From the NCBI GenBank assembly GCA_021776925.1, contig JAJFFB010000016.1, forward strand, positions 62,001-126,000: 64,000 nt of DNA, given 5' to 3'. Origin of the DNA: Planctomycetota bacterium. GTDB taxonomy: Bacteria > Planctomycetota > UBA1135. Made by a program: the position numbers and the translations under genes. Below are positions 37,258 to 46,227 of the stretch, in pieces; position 1 is the first letter of the stretch; each line of letters begins with the position of its first letter. The notes beneath the pieces were generated by a model that was not told where the DNA came from, did no database searches, and worked only from the letters and a program-made list of their open reading frames with translations.

Positions 37258-38627
37258 GCCTGCTCGACATCGCCCGCGCCGTCGGCGGCGACCTGCGCGG
37301 CGGCAGCGGCGACGAAGGCGTGAGCGGAGTCGTCGTCGACAGCCGCAAGGCGCGCCAGGGCGACCTGTTCGTCGCCCTGGCCGGGGCGCGCACCGACGGC
37401 CACGCCTATCTGCGCGAGGTGCAGCAGTCCGGCGCGGTGGCCGCGCTGGTGCTGCCGGACCGCGGCGAACGCCCGGCCGGGCTGCCATGCATCGTCGTGC
37501 CCGACACCCTGGCGGCGCTCGCCGCGCTGGCCCGCTTCCACCTCGGCCGCCTGTCGGCGCGCGTCATCGGGGTCACCGGCAGCGTCGGCAAGACCACCGC
37601 CAAGGACTTTCTGCACTGCCTGCTCGGCGGCGCCGACGAAGGTGTCTACGCCGCGCCGGCTTCCTACAACTCGGAGTGCGGTCTGCCCTTGGCGATCCTC
37701 GGCGCGCCGCTGGCCACGCGCCTCATGGTGCTCGAATACGGCGTCAACGCACCTGGCGAAATGGACCGCCTATTGGCCATCGCGCGGCCGCACCACACGC
37801 TGATCACCGCCCTCACGCCGGTGCACCTCGAGGGCATGGGCAGCCTCGAGACCATCGTTGCCGAAAAGCTGTTGCTGGCCGCGGCTACACGCTCGGGTGG
37901 CTGGGTGTGGGTCGATGCCGCGGTACGCGCGCACGTCGCCGAACACGCGCTGCAATGGAAGGCACGCATGGTCGAGCACCCGCCGGCGCCCGCGGTGAGC
38001 GGGGCGCCGGGGGCCTGGCAGGTCGAGGCCCAGGGCCTGGGCCTGGTCGAGCTGCCGGTGGTCGCCGCGCACGAAATCGAATTGGCGCTGCGTTGTGCGC
38101 AGGCGGCGCGCCAGCTCGGGGTTGAAACGACGCTGCTGCACCGGCGTCTGGCAGCCTTGCGCCGCCCGGTCGGCCGTCTGGAAATTCATCAGCTCGGCGG
38201 GGTCACGGTGCTCGACGACGCCTACAACGCGAGTCCAGCGGCGATGAGCAGCGCCTTGCAGGTTCTGCGCACCTGGCCGAGTGCACAGCGCCGCATGGCG
38301 GTGCTCGGCACCATGCATGAACTGGGCCCCGGAGCCGCCAAGTGGCATCAATTGGTCGGTCGCGAGGCTGCCGAAGCCGGCCTCGACGCGCTCTTTGCAG
38401 TGGGTGCAGGCGGCGCCTGGATCGCCAGAGCAGCGCAGGAAGCCGGCTTGCCGGCGTGGGCCGCCGACGACGTCGACGCGGTTGCCACCCTGCTGGTGCC
38501 GCGGCTTCGCGACGGCGACGTGGTGCTGCTCAAAGCCTCGCGCAGTGAGAAGTTGGAGCGTCTGCTGGAGCCCTTGCGCCAGGGTCGCCCGCAACCTGCC
38601 CCGCGCAGCGAGGAGAGCAGCGGATGA
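37245..38627 (+). CDS. murF: UDP-MurNAc-tripeptide--D-Ala-D-Ala ligase
   Basis: VTGSVGKTTAKDFL, LEYGVNAPGEMDRL, DDAYNASPAAM. Confidence 0.95.
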   Translation: MPGLSLLDIARAVGGDLRGGSGDEGVSGVVVDSRKARQGDLFVALAGARTDGHAYLREVQQSGAVAALVLPDRGERPAGLPCIVVPDTLAALAALARFHLGRLSARVIGVTGSVGKTTAKDFLHCLLGGADEGVYAAPASYNSECGLPLAILGAPLATRLMVLEYGVNAPGEMDRLLAIARPHHTLITALTPVHLEGMGSLETIVAEKLLLAAATRSGGWVWVDAAVRAHVAEHALQWKARMVEHPPAPAVSGAPGAWQVEAQGLGLVELPVVAAHEIELALRCAQAARQLGVETTLLHRRLAALRRPVGRLEIHQLGGVTVLDDAYNASPAAMSSALQVLRTWPSAQRRMAVLGTMHELGPGAAKWHQLVGREAAEAGLDALFAVGAGGAWIARAAQEAGLPAWAADDVDAVATLLVPRLRDGDVVLLKASRSEKLERLLEPLRQGRPQPAPRSEESSG

Positions 38628-39772
38628 TCTACCTGATGGCGCCGTGGTTGCAGGAGTTGTGGAGCCCGCTCCGCATCCTGCAATACGTGTCGGTGCGCGC
38701 GGCGCTTGCCGCCGGGATGGCCTTCGTCGTCGCGCTGGTTCTCGGCCCGCCCCTGATCCGCCGTCTGAAGGCCGCCGGCGTCGGCGAGAACGCCGCGCTT
38801 TCTGACAGCGACGAGGTGTCGGAAGCCAACCGCGCCTCGGACAAAGACGGCACTCCGACCATGGGCGGGGTGTTCTGGTCCGCGGCGGTCCTGCTTGCCA
38901 CGCTGCTGTTCGCCAATCCGAATGAATTGCTGGTGGTCAATGGTGCGGTGCTGCTGGTCGGCATGGGTGTGATCGGTTTCATCGACGACTACATCAAATG
39001 GAAGCGCGACGGCGGCCGCACCGGCTTGTCACGCATGGCCAAGCTGCTGCCCTCGCTGCTGGTCGCCGGCTACGTCATGGTGATGCTATGGATGCTCGGC
39101 GAAGAGACCGGACGGCCGCAGATCGGGCGCATCTACTTCCCACTTCTGGAAGACCTCTATGCGGATCCGGCGCAGCTCGGCATGTGGGGTCTGGTGCTGT
39201 TCGTGGTCTTCGAGTCTTTCGTCGTCCTGGCCTGCAGCCACGCGGTCAACGTCACCGACGGCCTCGATGGCCTCGCCGCCGGCGCCGCGCTGCCGGCCTT
39301 CGGCGCGCTGATCCTGGCGCTCTACGGGGTGGCTCTGCCGGGGGTCGCGGAATACCTCAATCTGCCCGAGATCCGCGGCGCCGGCGAACTCGCGGTGATG
39401 GGCGGCGGGGTACTCGGCGCCACGCTTGGATTCTTGTGGTTCAACACCCATCCGGCGCAGATCTTCATGGGCGACAGCGGCTCGCTGCCGATGGGGGCGT
39501 TGCTGGCCTATTTCGCCATCGTCGCCAAACAGGAACTGATCCTGCCGTTCATCGCGCTGGTCTTCGTCATCGAGGTCGGCAGCAGTTTCATCCAGATCGC
39601 CGGCTTCAAGCTGACGCGCATCTTCACAGGCAAGGGGCGCCGCCTGCTGCCGATCGCACCGATCCACCACTACTTCCGGCGCACCCTGCCGGAACAGAAG
39701 GTGGTGGTGCGTTTCTGGCTGGTCGCCGCGGTTGGCGCCGCCGCATCGCTGTTGATGGTCAAGGTGCGCTGA
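38624..39772 (+). CDS. mraY: phospho-MurNAc-pentapeptide transferase
   Basis: KDGTPTMGG, GFIDDYIKW, NVTDGLDGLAAG, GDSGSLPMGALLAY. Confidence 0.96.
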   Translation: MIYLMAPWLQELWSPLRILQYVSVRAALAAGMAFVVALVLGPPLIRRLKAAGVGENAALSDSDEVSEANRASDKDGTPTMGGVFWSAAVLLATLLFANPNELLVVNGAVLLVGMGVIGFIDDYIKWKRDGGRTGLSRMAKLLPSLLVAGYVMVMLWMLGEETGRPQIGRIYFPLLEDLYADPAQLGMWGLVLFVVFESFVVLACSHAVNVTDGLDGLAAGAALPAFGALILALYGVALPGVAEYLNLPEIRGAGELAVMGGGVLGATLGFLWFNTHPAQIFMGDSGSLPMGALLAYFAIVAKQELILPFIALVFVIEVGSSFIQIAGFKLTRIFTGKGRRLLPIAPIHHYFRRTLPEQKVVVRFWLVAAVGAAASLLMVKVR

Positions 39773-40983
39773 TGCAAACGCACCCTCGCGACGACCCGCG
39801 TCCGCCCAGGCACGCGCGCCCCCAAGACGGCCAGCGCGCGTCGAGGCACGCGCGCGCGGCCGAACAGCCTAGCCCGCTGGCTCCGCTCACTGGCATGATC
39901 GCCTGCGCCATGGCCTTGGCCGCCTGCGGTGTGGTCGCGGGGGTGTCCTCGGCGCCGCCCGGACAGGGCTGGGACGTTTTATCGCTGCACGTTGGCCACC
40001 TGGTCATCGCGCTGACCGCCTTCCTGGCCAGCTATTCGCTGCCGTCGCAGGACCTGCGCCGCGCCGCACCGGGTCTGCTGGTGGTCCTGTTCCTAGTGCT
40101 GGTCGCGATGTTGTTCCCAGGGGTCGGCCACAGCAGCCACAACGCCGAACGCTGGATCCTGCTGCCGGGCGGCTTCACTCTGCAGCCGTCGGTGCTGCTG
40201 CAGTGCCTGTGGCCGGTGGCGTTGGTGTCGTGGGCGGCACGCGATCCTTTACGCCTGACCCAGCCGCTGCAGGTCGCGCGCCTGATGGGGGGCTTCATCC
40301 TGCTGATGCTGCCGGTGATGTTCCAGCCCGACCTCGGTTCGGTGATGGTGCTGATCGTGGTAACCGGCATCACCCTGTTCTTCGCCGGCGTGTCGATGCG
40401 CTTCCTGCGCGTGATCGTGCCACTGGCGGTGGTGGCGCTGTTCAGCGCGTCGATGCTGTTCAAGCACGTCAGCGATCGCTTCACCCTGTACTTCTCCGGC
40501 GAGCACGGGCACCAGGTCGGACGCGCCCTCGAGGCCTTCGCCGCCGGCGGAGTCAGCGGCAGCGGACCGGGGCAGGGGCAGCTCAAGTTCGGCTGGGTGC
40601 CCGAGGGCGAAACCGATTTCATCCTCGCCCTGGTGGCGGAAGAGTTTGGTCTCGCCGGCAGTCTGGTGCTGGTGCTCCTCTTCGGGGCGCTGACGGTGTG
40701 CGGCGTGGCTGCTGCACGACGCGCCGAGCGCCGCTATGGTGCGCTGCTGACCGCCGCCGCCACGGTGGTGATCTCTTTGCAGGCGGCGATCAACATCGCC
40801 GTGGTCACTGGCATCGCCCCACCCAAGGGCCTGCCGCTTCCCTTTGTCAGTCGTGGCGGAACCTCCGTCATGGCGCTGGCGGCGCTGCTCGGCCTGGCCG
40901 CGCGCGCCTGTCTGGAACGACGCAGTTCCAAGGTACCCGTCGAGGATCTGATCCCATGGACCGAGTCCAACGCAGCGGCCTGA
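39772..40983 (+). CDS. ftsW: FtsW/RodA SEDS glycosyltransferase
   Basis: FQPDLGSVMVL, GPGQGQLKFGWVPEGETDFILALVAEEFGL, PLPFVSRGGTSV. Confidence 0.93.
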   Translation: MQTHPRDDPRPPRHARPQDGQRASRHARAAEQPSPLAPLTGMIACAMALAACGVVAGVSSAPPGQGWDVLSLHVGHLVIALTAFLASYSLPSQDLRRAAPGLLVVLFLVLVAMLFPGVGHSSHNAERWILLPGGFTLQPSVLLQCLWPVALVSWAARDPLRLTQPLQVARLMGGFILLMLPVMFQPDLGSVMVLIVVTGITLFFAGVSMRFLRVIVPLAVVALFSASMLFKHVSDRFTLYFSGEHGHQVGRALEAFAAGGVSGSGPGQGQLKFGWVPEGETDFILALVAEEFGLAGSLVLVLLFGALTVCGVAAARRAERRYGALLTAAATVVISLQAAINIAVVTGIAPPKGLPLPFVSRGGTSVMALAALLGLAARACLERRSSKVPVEDLIPWTESNAAA

Positions 40984-41765
40984 TCGCCCTTTCCGTCCTC
41001 ATCATGACCGCGGTCGGAGCCCACCTGGTGGGCTTGCGGCCCGGCTCCGAGGCCACCATTCCGCCGCGCGTGGCGGTGCAGGATCCGTCCGCCCTCGAAA
41101 GCATTGAATTCCTGCCGCCGGAGCAACGTCGGCTGTTCGTGCACTCCGAGTCCTTCCGCCGAGCGCCGGTGCGCAATCCGCTTGAGGCGGAGCGCGGCAA
41201 CGACTCCACCGGCCCCGGCGCCCTGGGCGAGCTGATTGACCTCGAGGCGCCGCGGGTCGATCCGCTGCCGGCGCCGCGCCCACCGGTGGGTCGGCACGCC
41301 GACGTGGTTTCGTCACCCGGCGGTGAGGGCAGATTTGCACCGCCACCACGCACCACCCGGGTGCGCGAAGGCGAGAGCCTCAGCCAGGTCTCGGTGCGCG
41401 TTTACGACACCAGTCGGCGCTGGCCCGAGATCGCTGTACTGAACGCTCTGAAGGAGCCCTTTGTGGTGCGTACCGGACAATTGCTGCGGCTGCCTGAGGA
41501 CGGCGCCAGCCAAGGCACCTCAGTGGCCGGCGGTGGGGTCGCGGGCAGCGAGGCGGGCGGCGAGCGCGGCGGCGTGCGTTCGCAGCCGGCTTCGGCCCCT
41601 CGTCAATACATCGTGCGCAACGGCGATACGCCCAGCGAGATTTCGCAACAGGTCTACGGCAGCCAGGCCCACTGGCGCCGCATCCTCGAGCACAACCGCA
41701 TCCGCGATCCGCGCTTGATGAAGGCGGGGCAGGTGCTCGAGATTCCCGCCCTGCCAGGCGAGTGA
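40956..41765 (+). CDS. membrane-anchored protein with two LysM-like domains
   Basis: N-terminal TM; TRVREGESLSQVSVRVYDTSRRWPEIAVLN and YIVRNGDTPSEISQQVYGSQAHWRRILEHNR. Confidence 0.85.
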   Translation: MDRVQRSGLIALSVLIMTAVGAHLVGLRPGSEATIPPRVAVQDPSALESIEFLPPEQRRLFVHSESFRRAPVRNPLEAERGNDSTGPGALGELIDLEAPRVDPLPAPRPPVGRHADVVSSPGGEGRFAPPPRTTRVREGESLSQVSVRVYDTSRRWPEIAVLNALKEPFVVRTGQLLRLPEDGASQGTSVAGGGVAGSEAGGERGGVRSQPASAPRQYIVRNGDTPSEISQQVYGSQAHWRRILEHNRIRDPRLMKAGQVLEIPALPGE

Positions 41766-42805
41766 GCCTGCGGGTCCTGCTGCTGGGGGGGGGGACGGGC
41801 GGCCATCTGACCCCCGGCCTCGGCCTGGCCGAGGAACTGCAACGGCGCGGACACCGCTGCGTGTTTCTGACCAGCGGCCGTGAGGTCGAAAGCCAGTATC
41901 TGGGAGAGGGCGTGGAGCACCATTCCCTCGGCTTCGACGAGGGCGGCATGCCGCGGCCGCTGCGTTTGCTGCGTATGCTGCGGCGCGCGCGCCGCTTCGC
42001 CCGGGAGTATCTGCCGCAGCTGATGATCGGTCTCGGCGGCGCCAGCAGTGCGGCGGCTCTGGCGGTGCGCGGCAGGGTGCCGCTGGTGATGCTGGAAGGC
42101 AACTACGTCGTCGGCCGCGCGGTGCGCTGGATGCAGCCCTTCACGCGCACCACGCTGACTCTCTTCGCGCAACCCGCAACGCGCTTGAAACGAGCCACCT
42201 GCATCGGCCCGATCGGCCGCGACGTCCTCAGCCCACCCTCGAATCAGGAAGCGCGTCAACTCTTCGGCCTCGACCCGCAGGCTCCGGTGTTGTTGTTGAT
42301 GGGCGGAAGCCAGGGTGCGCAGGATCTCAACCAGCTGGTTGCGCGGCTTGCTCCCGACCTGGCTCACCACCACGCCCAGGTCCTCGCCTGCTGCGGCGCC
42401 GGTAAATCGGGTCCGCTGCGTGAGGCCCTGCACGCCGCCGGGGTGCGCGCCTGGGTCGAGGATCACTGCACCCAGATGGGGGCGGCCTACGCCGCGGCCG
42501 ATCTGGCCTACTGCCGCGGTGGGGCTTCGACCCTGGCCGAGTTGTGGTTGTTGCGGCTGCCGGCGGTGGTGGTGCCCTATCCCTACCACAAGGACCGCCA
42601 GCAGGAACTCAACGCGCGCGCCCTGGAGCCCGGCGTGCGCCTGTGTGCGGCGTTAGACGAGGGCGCCGGCAAGGACCTGCTGGAGCTCCTGTTGAACGTC
42701 GAGAAACGAGCTTCGATGCGCAACCATCTGCACGCCCTCGCCCCCGTGGACGGCCGCGTCCGCGCGGCGCAGTTGATGGAGGAAATCGCCGCGGCGACGG
42801 CGTAG
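41762..42805 (+). CDS. murG: UDP-GlcNAc--MurNAc-pentapeptide-lipid transferase
   Basis: LLGGGTGGHLTPGLGLAEEL, MGGSQGAQDLN, CRGGASTLAEL. Confidence 0.94.
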   Translation: MSLRVLLLGGGTGGHLTPGLGLAEELQRRGHRCVFLTSGREVESQYLGEGVEHHSLGFDEGGMPRPLRLLRMLRRARRFAREYLPQLMIGLGGASSAAALAVRGRVPLVMLEGNYVVGRAVRWMQPFTRTTLTLFAQPATRLKRATCIGPIGRDVLSPPSNQEARQLFGLDPQAPVLLLMGGSQGAQDLNQLVARLAPDLAHHHAQVLACCGAGKSGPLREALHAAGVRAWVEDHCTQMGAAYAAADLAYCRGGASTLAELWLLRLPAVVVPYPYHKDRQQELNARALEPGVRLCAALDEGAGKDLLELLLNVEKRASMRNHLHALAPVDGRVRAAQLMEEIAAATA

Positions 42806-42814
42806 GCTGGGACC

Positions 42815-44146
42815 ATGCAGGTGCGCAGTGCGGCTCGCGTTGAGGTCTCCGCCGACCGGGTCCTGGGCGCCCTCGCCGGCACCCACGGCTGCACGGCTTT
42901 CTTTGCCGGCGCCGGCGGCTGCGGCATGCGCGGCCTGGCCTCCTTCCTGCTCGAAGCCGGCTGGAAGGTGACCGGTGCCGACCGTTCCGGCTTGAGCGAG
43001 AACGACCCACTGGTGCGCGCCGGCCTGCAGCCGCTAGCTGAGCACGCCGCGCCACCGCCGGTCTCGCTGGCGGTGCGTTCGGCGGCGGTCCCCGAGGGCG
43101 ACGCCGCTTTCGTCGCCGCTTGCGCCGCCGGCGCGCGACCGCTCCTCTACGCCGAACTGCTCGGCGAGATCTCGCGCCTGCGCCCGGTCCTGGCGGTGGC
43201 CGGCTCGCACGGCAAGACCACCTGCACCGGCTGGATCGCGTGGGCGCTGCGCCGCGCCGGAGTGCCGGTGGGCTACCTGGTCGGCGCGCCGGTGCCGCAG
43301 CTGGGGGCCTCGGCCGAATGGGGCGATGCGCGCCTGCCGCTGGTGGTCGAGAGCTGTGAATACGCGCGTTCCTTCCACCATCTGCGCCCGACCGAAGTGG
43401 CGCTGGTCAACGTCGACGCCGAACACCCCGACACCTACCCAGGGGGATTGCCCGAGGTGCTGCAGGCTTTTGTCGAGTTCCTCGACCACGTGCCGCTCGA
43501 CGGGCGTGTCCACGCCGGCGTCGAAGCCCCCGACCTGGCCAGCGCCTGTGCCGGGCAGTGGTGTCCGGCGCCGCACCTGCCGGCCGCTTGGCAGGTCGGC
43601 CTGGCCGGCGCCCACAGCCGCCGCAACGCCGCGCTGGTCGCTGCGGTGCTGAGCGCCTTCGGCCTGGAAGAGAGCGTGGTGCGCGCTGCTCTGGCTGATT
43701 TCAAGGGCGCAGCGCGGCGCATGGAAGTGCTCGGCAGCTACCGCGGTGCCACCGTGGTCAGCGATTACGCCCACCATCCGGTCGAAGTCACCGCCACGCT
43801 GCAGGCCGCGCGCGAGCAATGGCCCGAGCGGCGCCTGGTGGTGGTCTTCCAGCCCCATCAGGCGCAACGCTTCCACGCCTATCGTGAGTTGTTCGCGCCA
43901 TCGCTGGACCAGGCCGATGCCCTGCTGCTGCTCGAGGTCTACCGCGCCCGCGACCCCGCCACGCTGCACGCCGACGTGGCCGAACTGCGCCCCGACCTGG
44001 AGATGCGCCGGCCGGGCCGGCCGCTGGGCGTGGCACGCAATCTGCACGAAGGCGCTGAGCTGTTGCATCCGCTGCTGCGGGAGCACGACGTGGTGCTGTG
44101 CCTGGGAGCCGGAGATGTCGACGACTTCGCCCGATCCCTACGCTGA
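42815..44146 (+). CDS. murC: UDP-MurNAc--L-alanine ligase
   Basis: FAGAGGCGMRGLA, AGSHGKTTCTGW, DYAHHPVEVTATLQAAR. Confidence 0.94.
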   Translation: MQVRSAARVEVSADRVLGALAGTHGCTAFFAGAGGCGMRGLASFLLEAGWKVTGADRSGLSENDPLVRAGLQPLAEHAAPPPVSLAVRSAAVPEGDAAFVAACAAGARPLLYAELLGEISRLRPVLAVAGSHGKTTCTGWIAWALRRAGVPVGYLVGAPVPQLGASAEWGDARLPLVVESCEYARSFHHLRPTEVALVNVDAEHPDTYPGGLPEVLQAFVEFLDHVPLDGRVHAGVEAPDLASACAGQWCPAPHLPAAWQVGLAGAHSRRNAALVAAVLSAFGLEESVVRAALADFKGAARRMEVLGSYRGATVVSDYAHHPVEVTATLQAAREQWPERRLVVVFQPHQAQRFHAYRELFAPSLDQADALLLLEVYRARDPATLHADVAELRPDLEMRRPGRPLGVARNLHEGAELLHPLLREHDVVLCLGAGDVDDFARSLR

Positions 44147-45032
44147 ACTGGCGCCGCTGCGGCACCATGAGCCGCTGGCACGCTGGACCACGCTGCGCAT
44201 CGGCGGCGCGGCGGATTATTTCTTTGAGCCACAAAAGCCTGAGCATCTGGCCGCGTTGCTCGATCGGCTCGAGGCCGACGCAGTGCCGTTCCGCCTACTT
44301 GGGGGGGGGGCAAACGTGCTCGCGCCCGACGGCGGAGTGCGCGGCGCGGTGGTGCATAGTGGCGGCATGCGCCGCATTTTCCGCGAGGACAACTGCTTGC
44401 GGCTGTGGCCGGGGGTGACCAATCCACAGCTGGTACGCAGTGCATCCGAACTCGGCCTGTCAGGGGTCGAGCGCCTGATCGGGGTTCCCGGGCACGTCGG
44501 CGGTTCGCTGGCGATGAACGCCGGATCCGCTGACTGGGGGCTGTGGGACCAGGTGCGCGAAGTCACCGTGTGGCAGCCCGGCGGCACCTTGCAGGCGCTG
44601 AGCCGCGAGCAGGTCGGCCCGCTTTACCGCGATGGCAACCTCGGTCAGGCGGTGGTGCTCGAAGCGCTGATCGAACTCGAAGCGCAGGATCCGGCGCAGG
44701 TGCGCCAGCGCGCCGAGGACTTCCTGCGGCGCAAGAACTCGTGCCAGCCAGTGACCCTGCCCAGCGCCGGTTGCGCCTTCCGTAATCCACCCGGGAAACA
44801 CGCCGGCCAGCTCCTCGACGCCGCCGGCCTGAAGGGTCTGGCGGTCGGCCAGGCGGTGGTTTCCGAGCGCCACGCCAATTTCATCGTCAATCGGGGGGGG
44901 GCCAGCGCCGCCGAAATACGCGCCTTGCTGGAACAAATGGAAAGCGCCGTTTTCGCTGCCCACGGCCTGCGCCTGCGGCGCGAACTGGTGGTGTGGCCAG
45001 AGCCTGCGGCGGTTTGCGGCGACAACAACTAG
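44115..45032 (+). CDS. murB: UDP-N-acetylenolpyruvoylglucosamine reductase
   Basis: TTLRIGGAADYF, LLGGGANVLAPD, GVPGHVGGSLAMNAG, AGCAFRNPPGKHAGQLLDAAGLKG. Confidence 0.94.
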   Translation: MSTTSPDPYAELAPLRHHEPLARWTTLRIGGAADYFFEPQKPEHLAALLDRLEADAVPFRLLGGGANVLAPDGGVRGAVVHSGGMRRIFREDNCLRLWPGVTNPQLVRSASELGLSGVERLIGVPGHVGGSLAMNAGSADWGLWDQVREVTVWQPGGTLQALSREQVGPLYRDGNLGQAVVLEALIELEAQDPAQVRQRAEDFLRRKNSCQPVTLPSAGCAFRNPPGKHAGQLLDAAGLKGLAVGQAVVSERHANFIVNRGGASAAEIRALLEQMESAVFAAHGLRLRRELVVWPEPAAVCGDNN

Positions 45033-45065
45033 AATCCCCCTGCGTCGCGAAGGCGCGGTACCCCG

Positions 45066-46223
45066 ATGGCGAGATTCCCCGTTTTCCCCTCCTTGGCGCT
45101 GCTCGGCGCCCTCAGCGTGCTGATGGCCGCCGTGTACTGGCCCGAGGCCGAAGCCGCCGAAGATCCGGGTGCCGGCATGGGCGGCGGTTTCCATCGTTTC
45201 CCGGCCACCTACGCGCGGGTCGCGCGTGGCGACGCGGTCGAGACCGTGGAACTGGTCGGCGACGTGGTGTCTTCGCGGCGCAGCACGCTGACCTTTGAGC
45301 GCACCGGCACCCTGGCGGCGGTGCACGCGCGCATGGGCGACCGCGTCACCGCCGGCCAGCTGCTGGCGGAACTCGAGGATTCGGTGCTGCAGGAAGAGCT
45401 GGCGGCGGCCCAGGCGGGGCTGCGCATCGTTGTCGAAGAAGCGGCGCTGGCCGAGCGCGACGCTGGCCGCGCCGAAGACGTCGGCGCCGACGCGGTGGCC
45501 GAGTCCGAGCGCGACCGGCTGCGGTCGCTGGCCACCACCGCCGCCGCCAAGGTCGCGCAGCAAGAAGCCGAGGTACGGCGCCTGCAGGCGCTGTTGCGGC
45601 GCGGACGTCTGAGCGCCCCCTTCGCTGGGGTCATCGCTCGGCGCCTGCTGGACGAGGGCGCGCAGGCCGGCGCCGGTATTCCGGTTTTCGACCTGCTCGA
45701 TCCGGCGCGACGGGAAGTGCGCCTCGAGGTGCCGCCGCCGCTGGTGGCGTCCTTGCAGACCGGATCCGCGGTGGTTCTCACGCTCGACGAACGCCCAGAT
45801 TTCGAACTCCCCTGCGTGTTGCACGCGCTGGTGCCGGCGGCCGATCCCGGCAGCCGCAGCTTCACCGCGGTGCTGCGGCTCGAACAGGAGGATGACCAGG
45901 GCGTGCTGCTGCCCGGTCTGTTCGTGCGCGCGCGGCTGACCCTGGGGCGCGCTGCGCAGCAGTTGCTGGTTCCGGTCGACGCGGTCATGGAGGGCGCCCA
46001 GGGCGCGGTGGTGGTGGTCGCCGATGCGCCCGTCGAAGGCAAACCGCAAGGAACCCCCGATAGTGCGCGTTTCGTGCCGGTGCGCATTCTGGTGCGCGGC
46101 GCCGAACTGGTTGCGGTGGTTCCTTTCCAAGAGGGCTCGCTGCAGGCCGGTGCACGCGTGCTGGTGACCGGGGTGCAGAACGTGTATCCGGGCGCCTTGC
46201 TGAGCCTGAACGAGGAATTCTAG
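45066..46223 (+). CDS. RND efflux periplasmic adaptor (HlyD/AcrA family)
   Basis: Lipoyl-like GTLAAVHARMGDRVTAGQLLAELE, SAPFAGVIARRLLDEGAQAGAG. Confidence 0.9.
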   Translation: MARFPVFPSLALLGALSVLMAAVYWPEAEAAEDPGAGMGGGFHRFPATYARVARGDAVETVELVGDVVSSRRSTLTFERTGTLAAVHARMGDRVTAGQLLAELEDSVLQEELAAAQAGLRIVVEEAALAERDAGRAEDVGADAVAESERDRLRSLATTAAAKVAQQEAEVRRLQALLRRGRLSAPFAGVIARRLLDEGAQAGAGIPVFDLLDPARREVRLEVPPPLVASLQTGSAVVLTLDERPDFELPCVLHALVPAADPGSRSFTAVLRLEQEDDQGVLLPGLFVRARLTLGRAAQQLLVPVDAVMEGAQGAVVVVADAPVEGKPQGTPDSARFVPVRILVRGAELVAVVPFQEGSLQAGARVLVTGVQNVYPGALLSLNEEF

Positions 46224-46227
46224 GGCC

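Noticed and set aside
38998-39771. N-terminal extension of the ftsW track ORF
   Set aside because: Lies in an alternative frame of mraY; ATG at 39772 overlaps the mraY stop and gives a proper FtsW.
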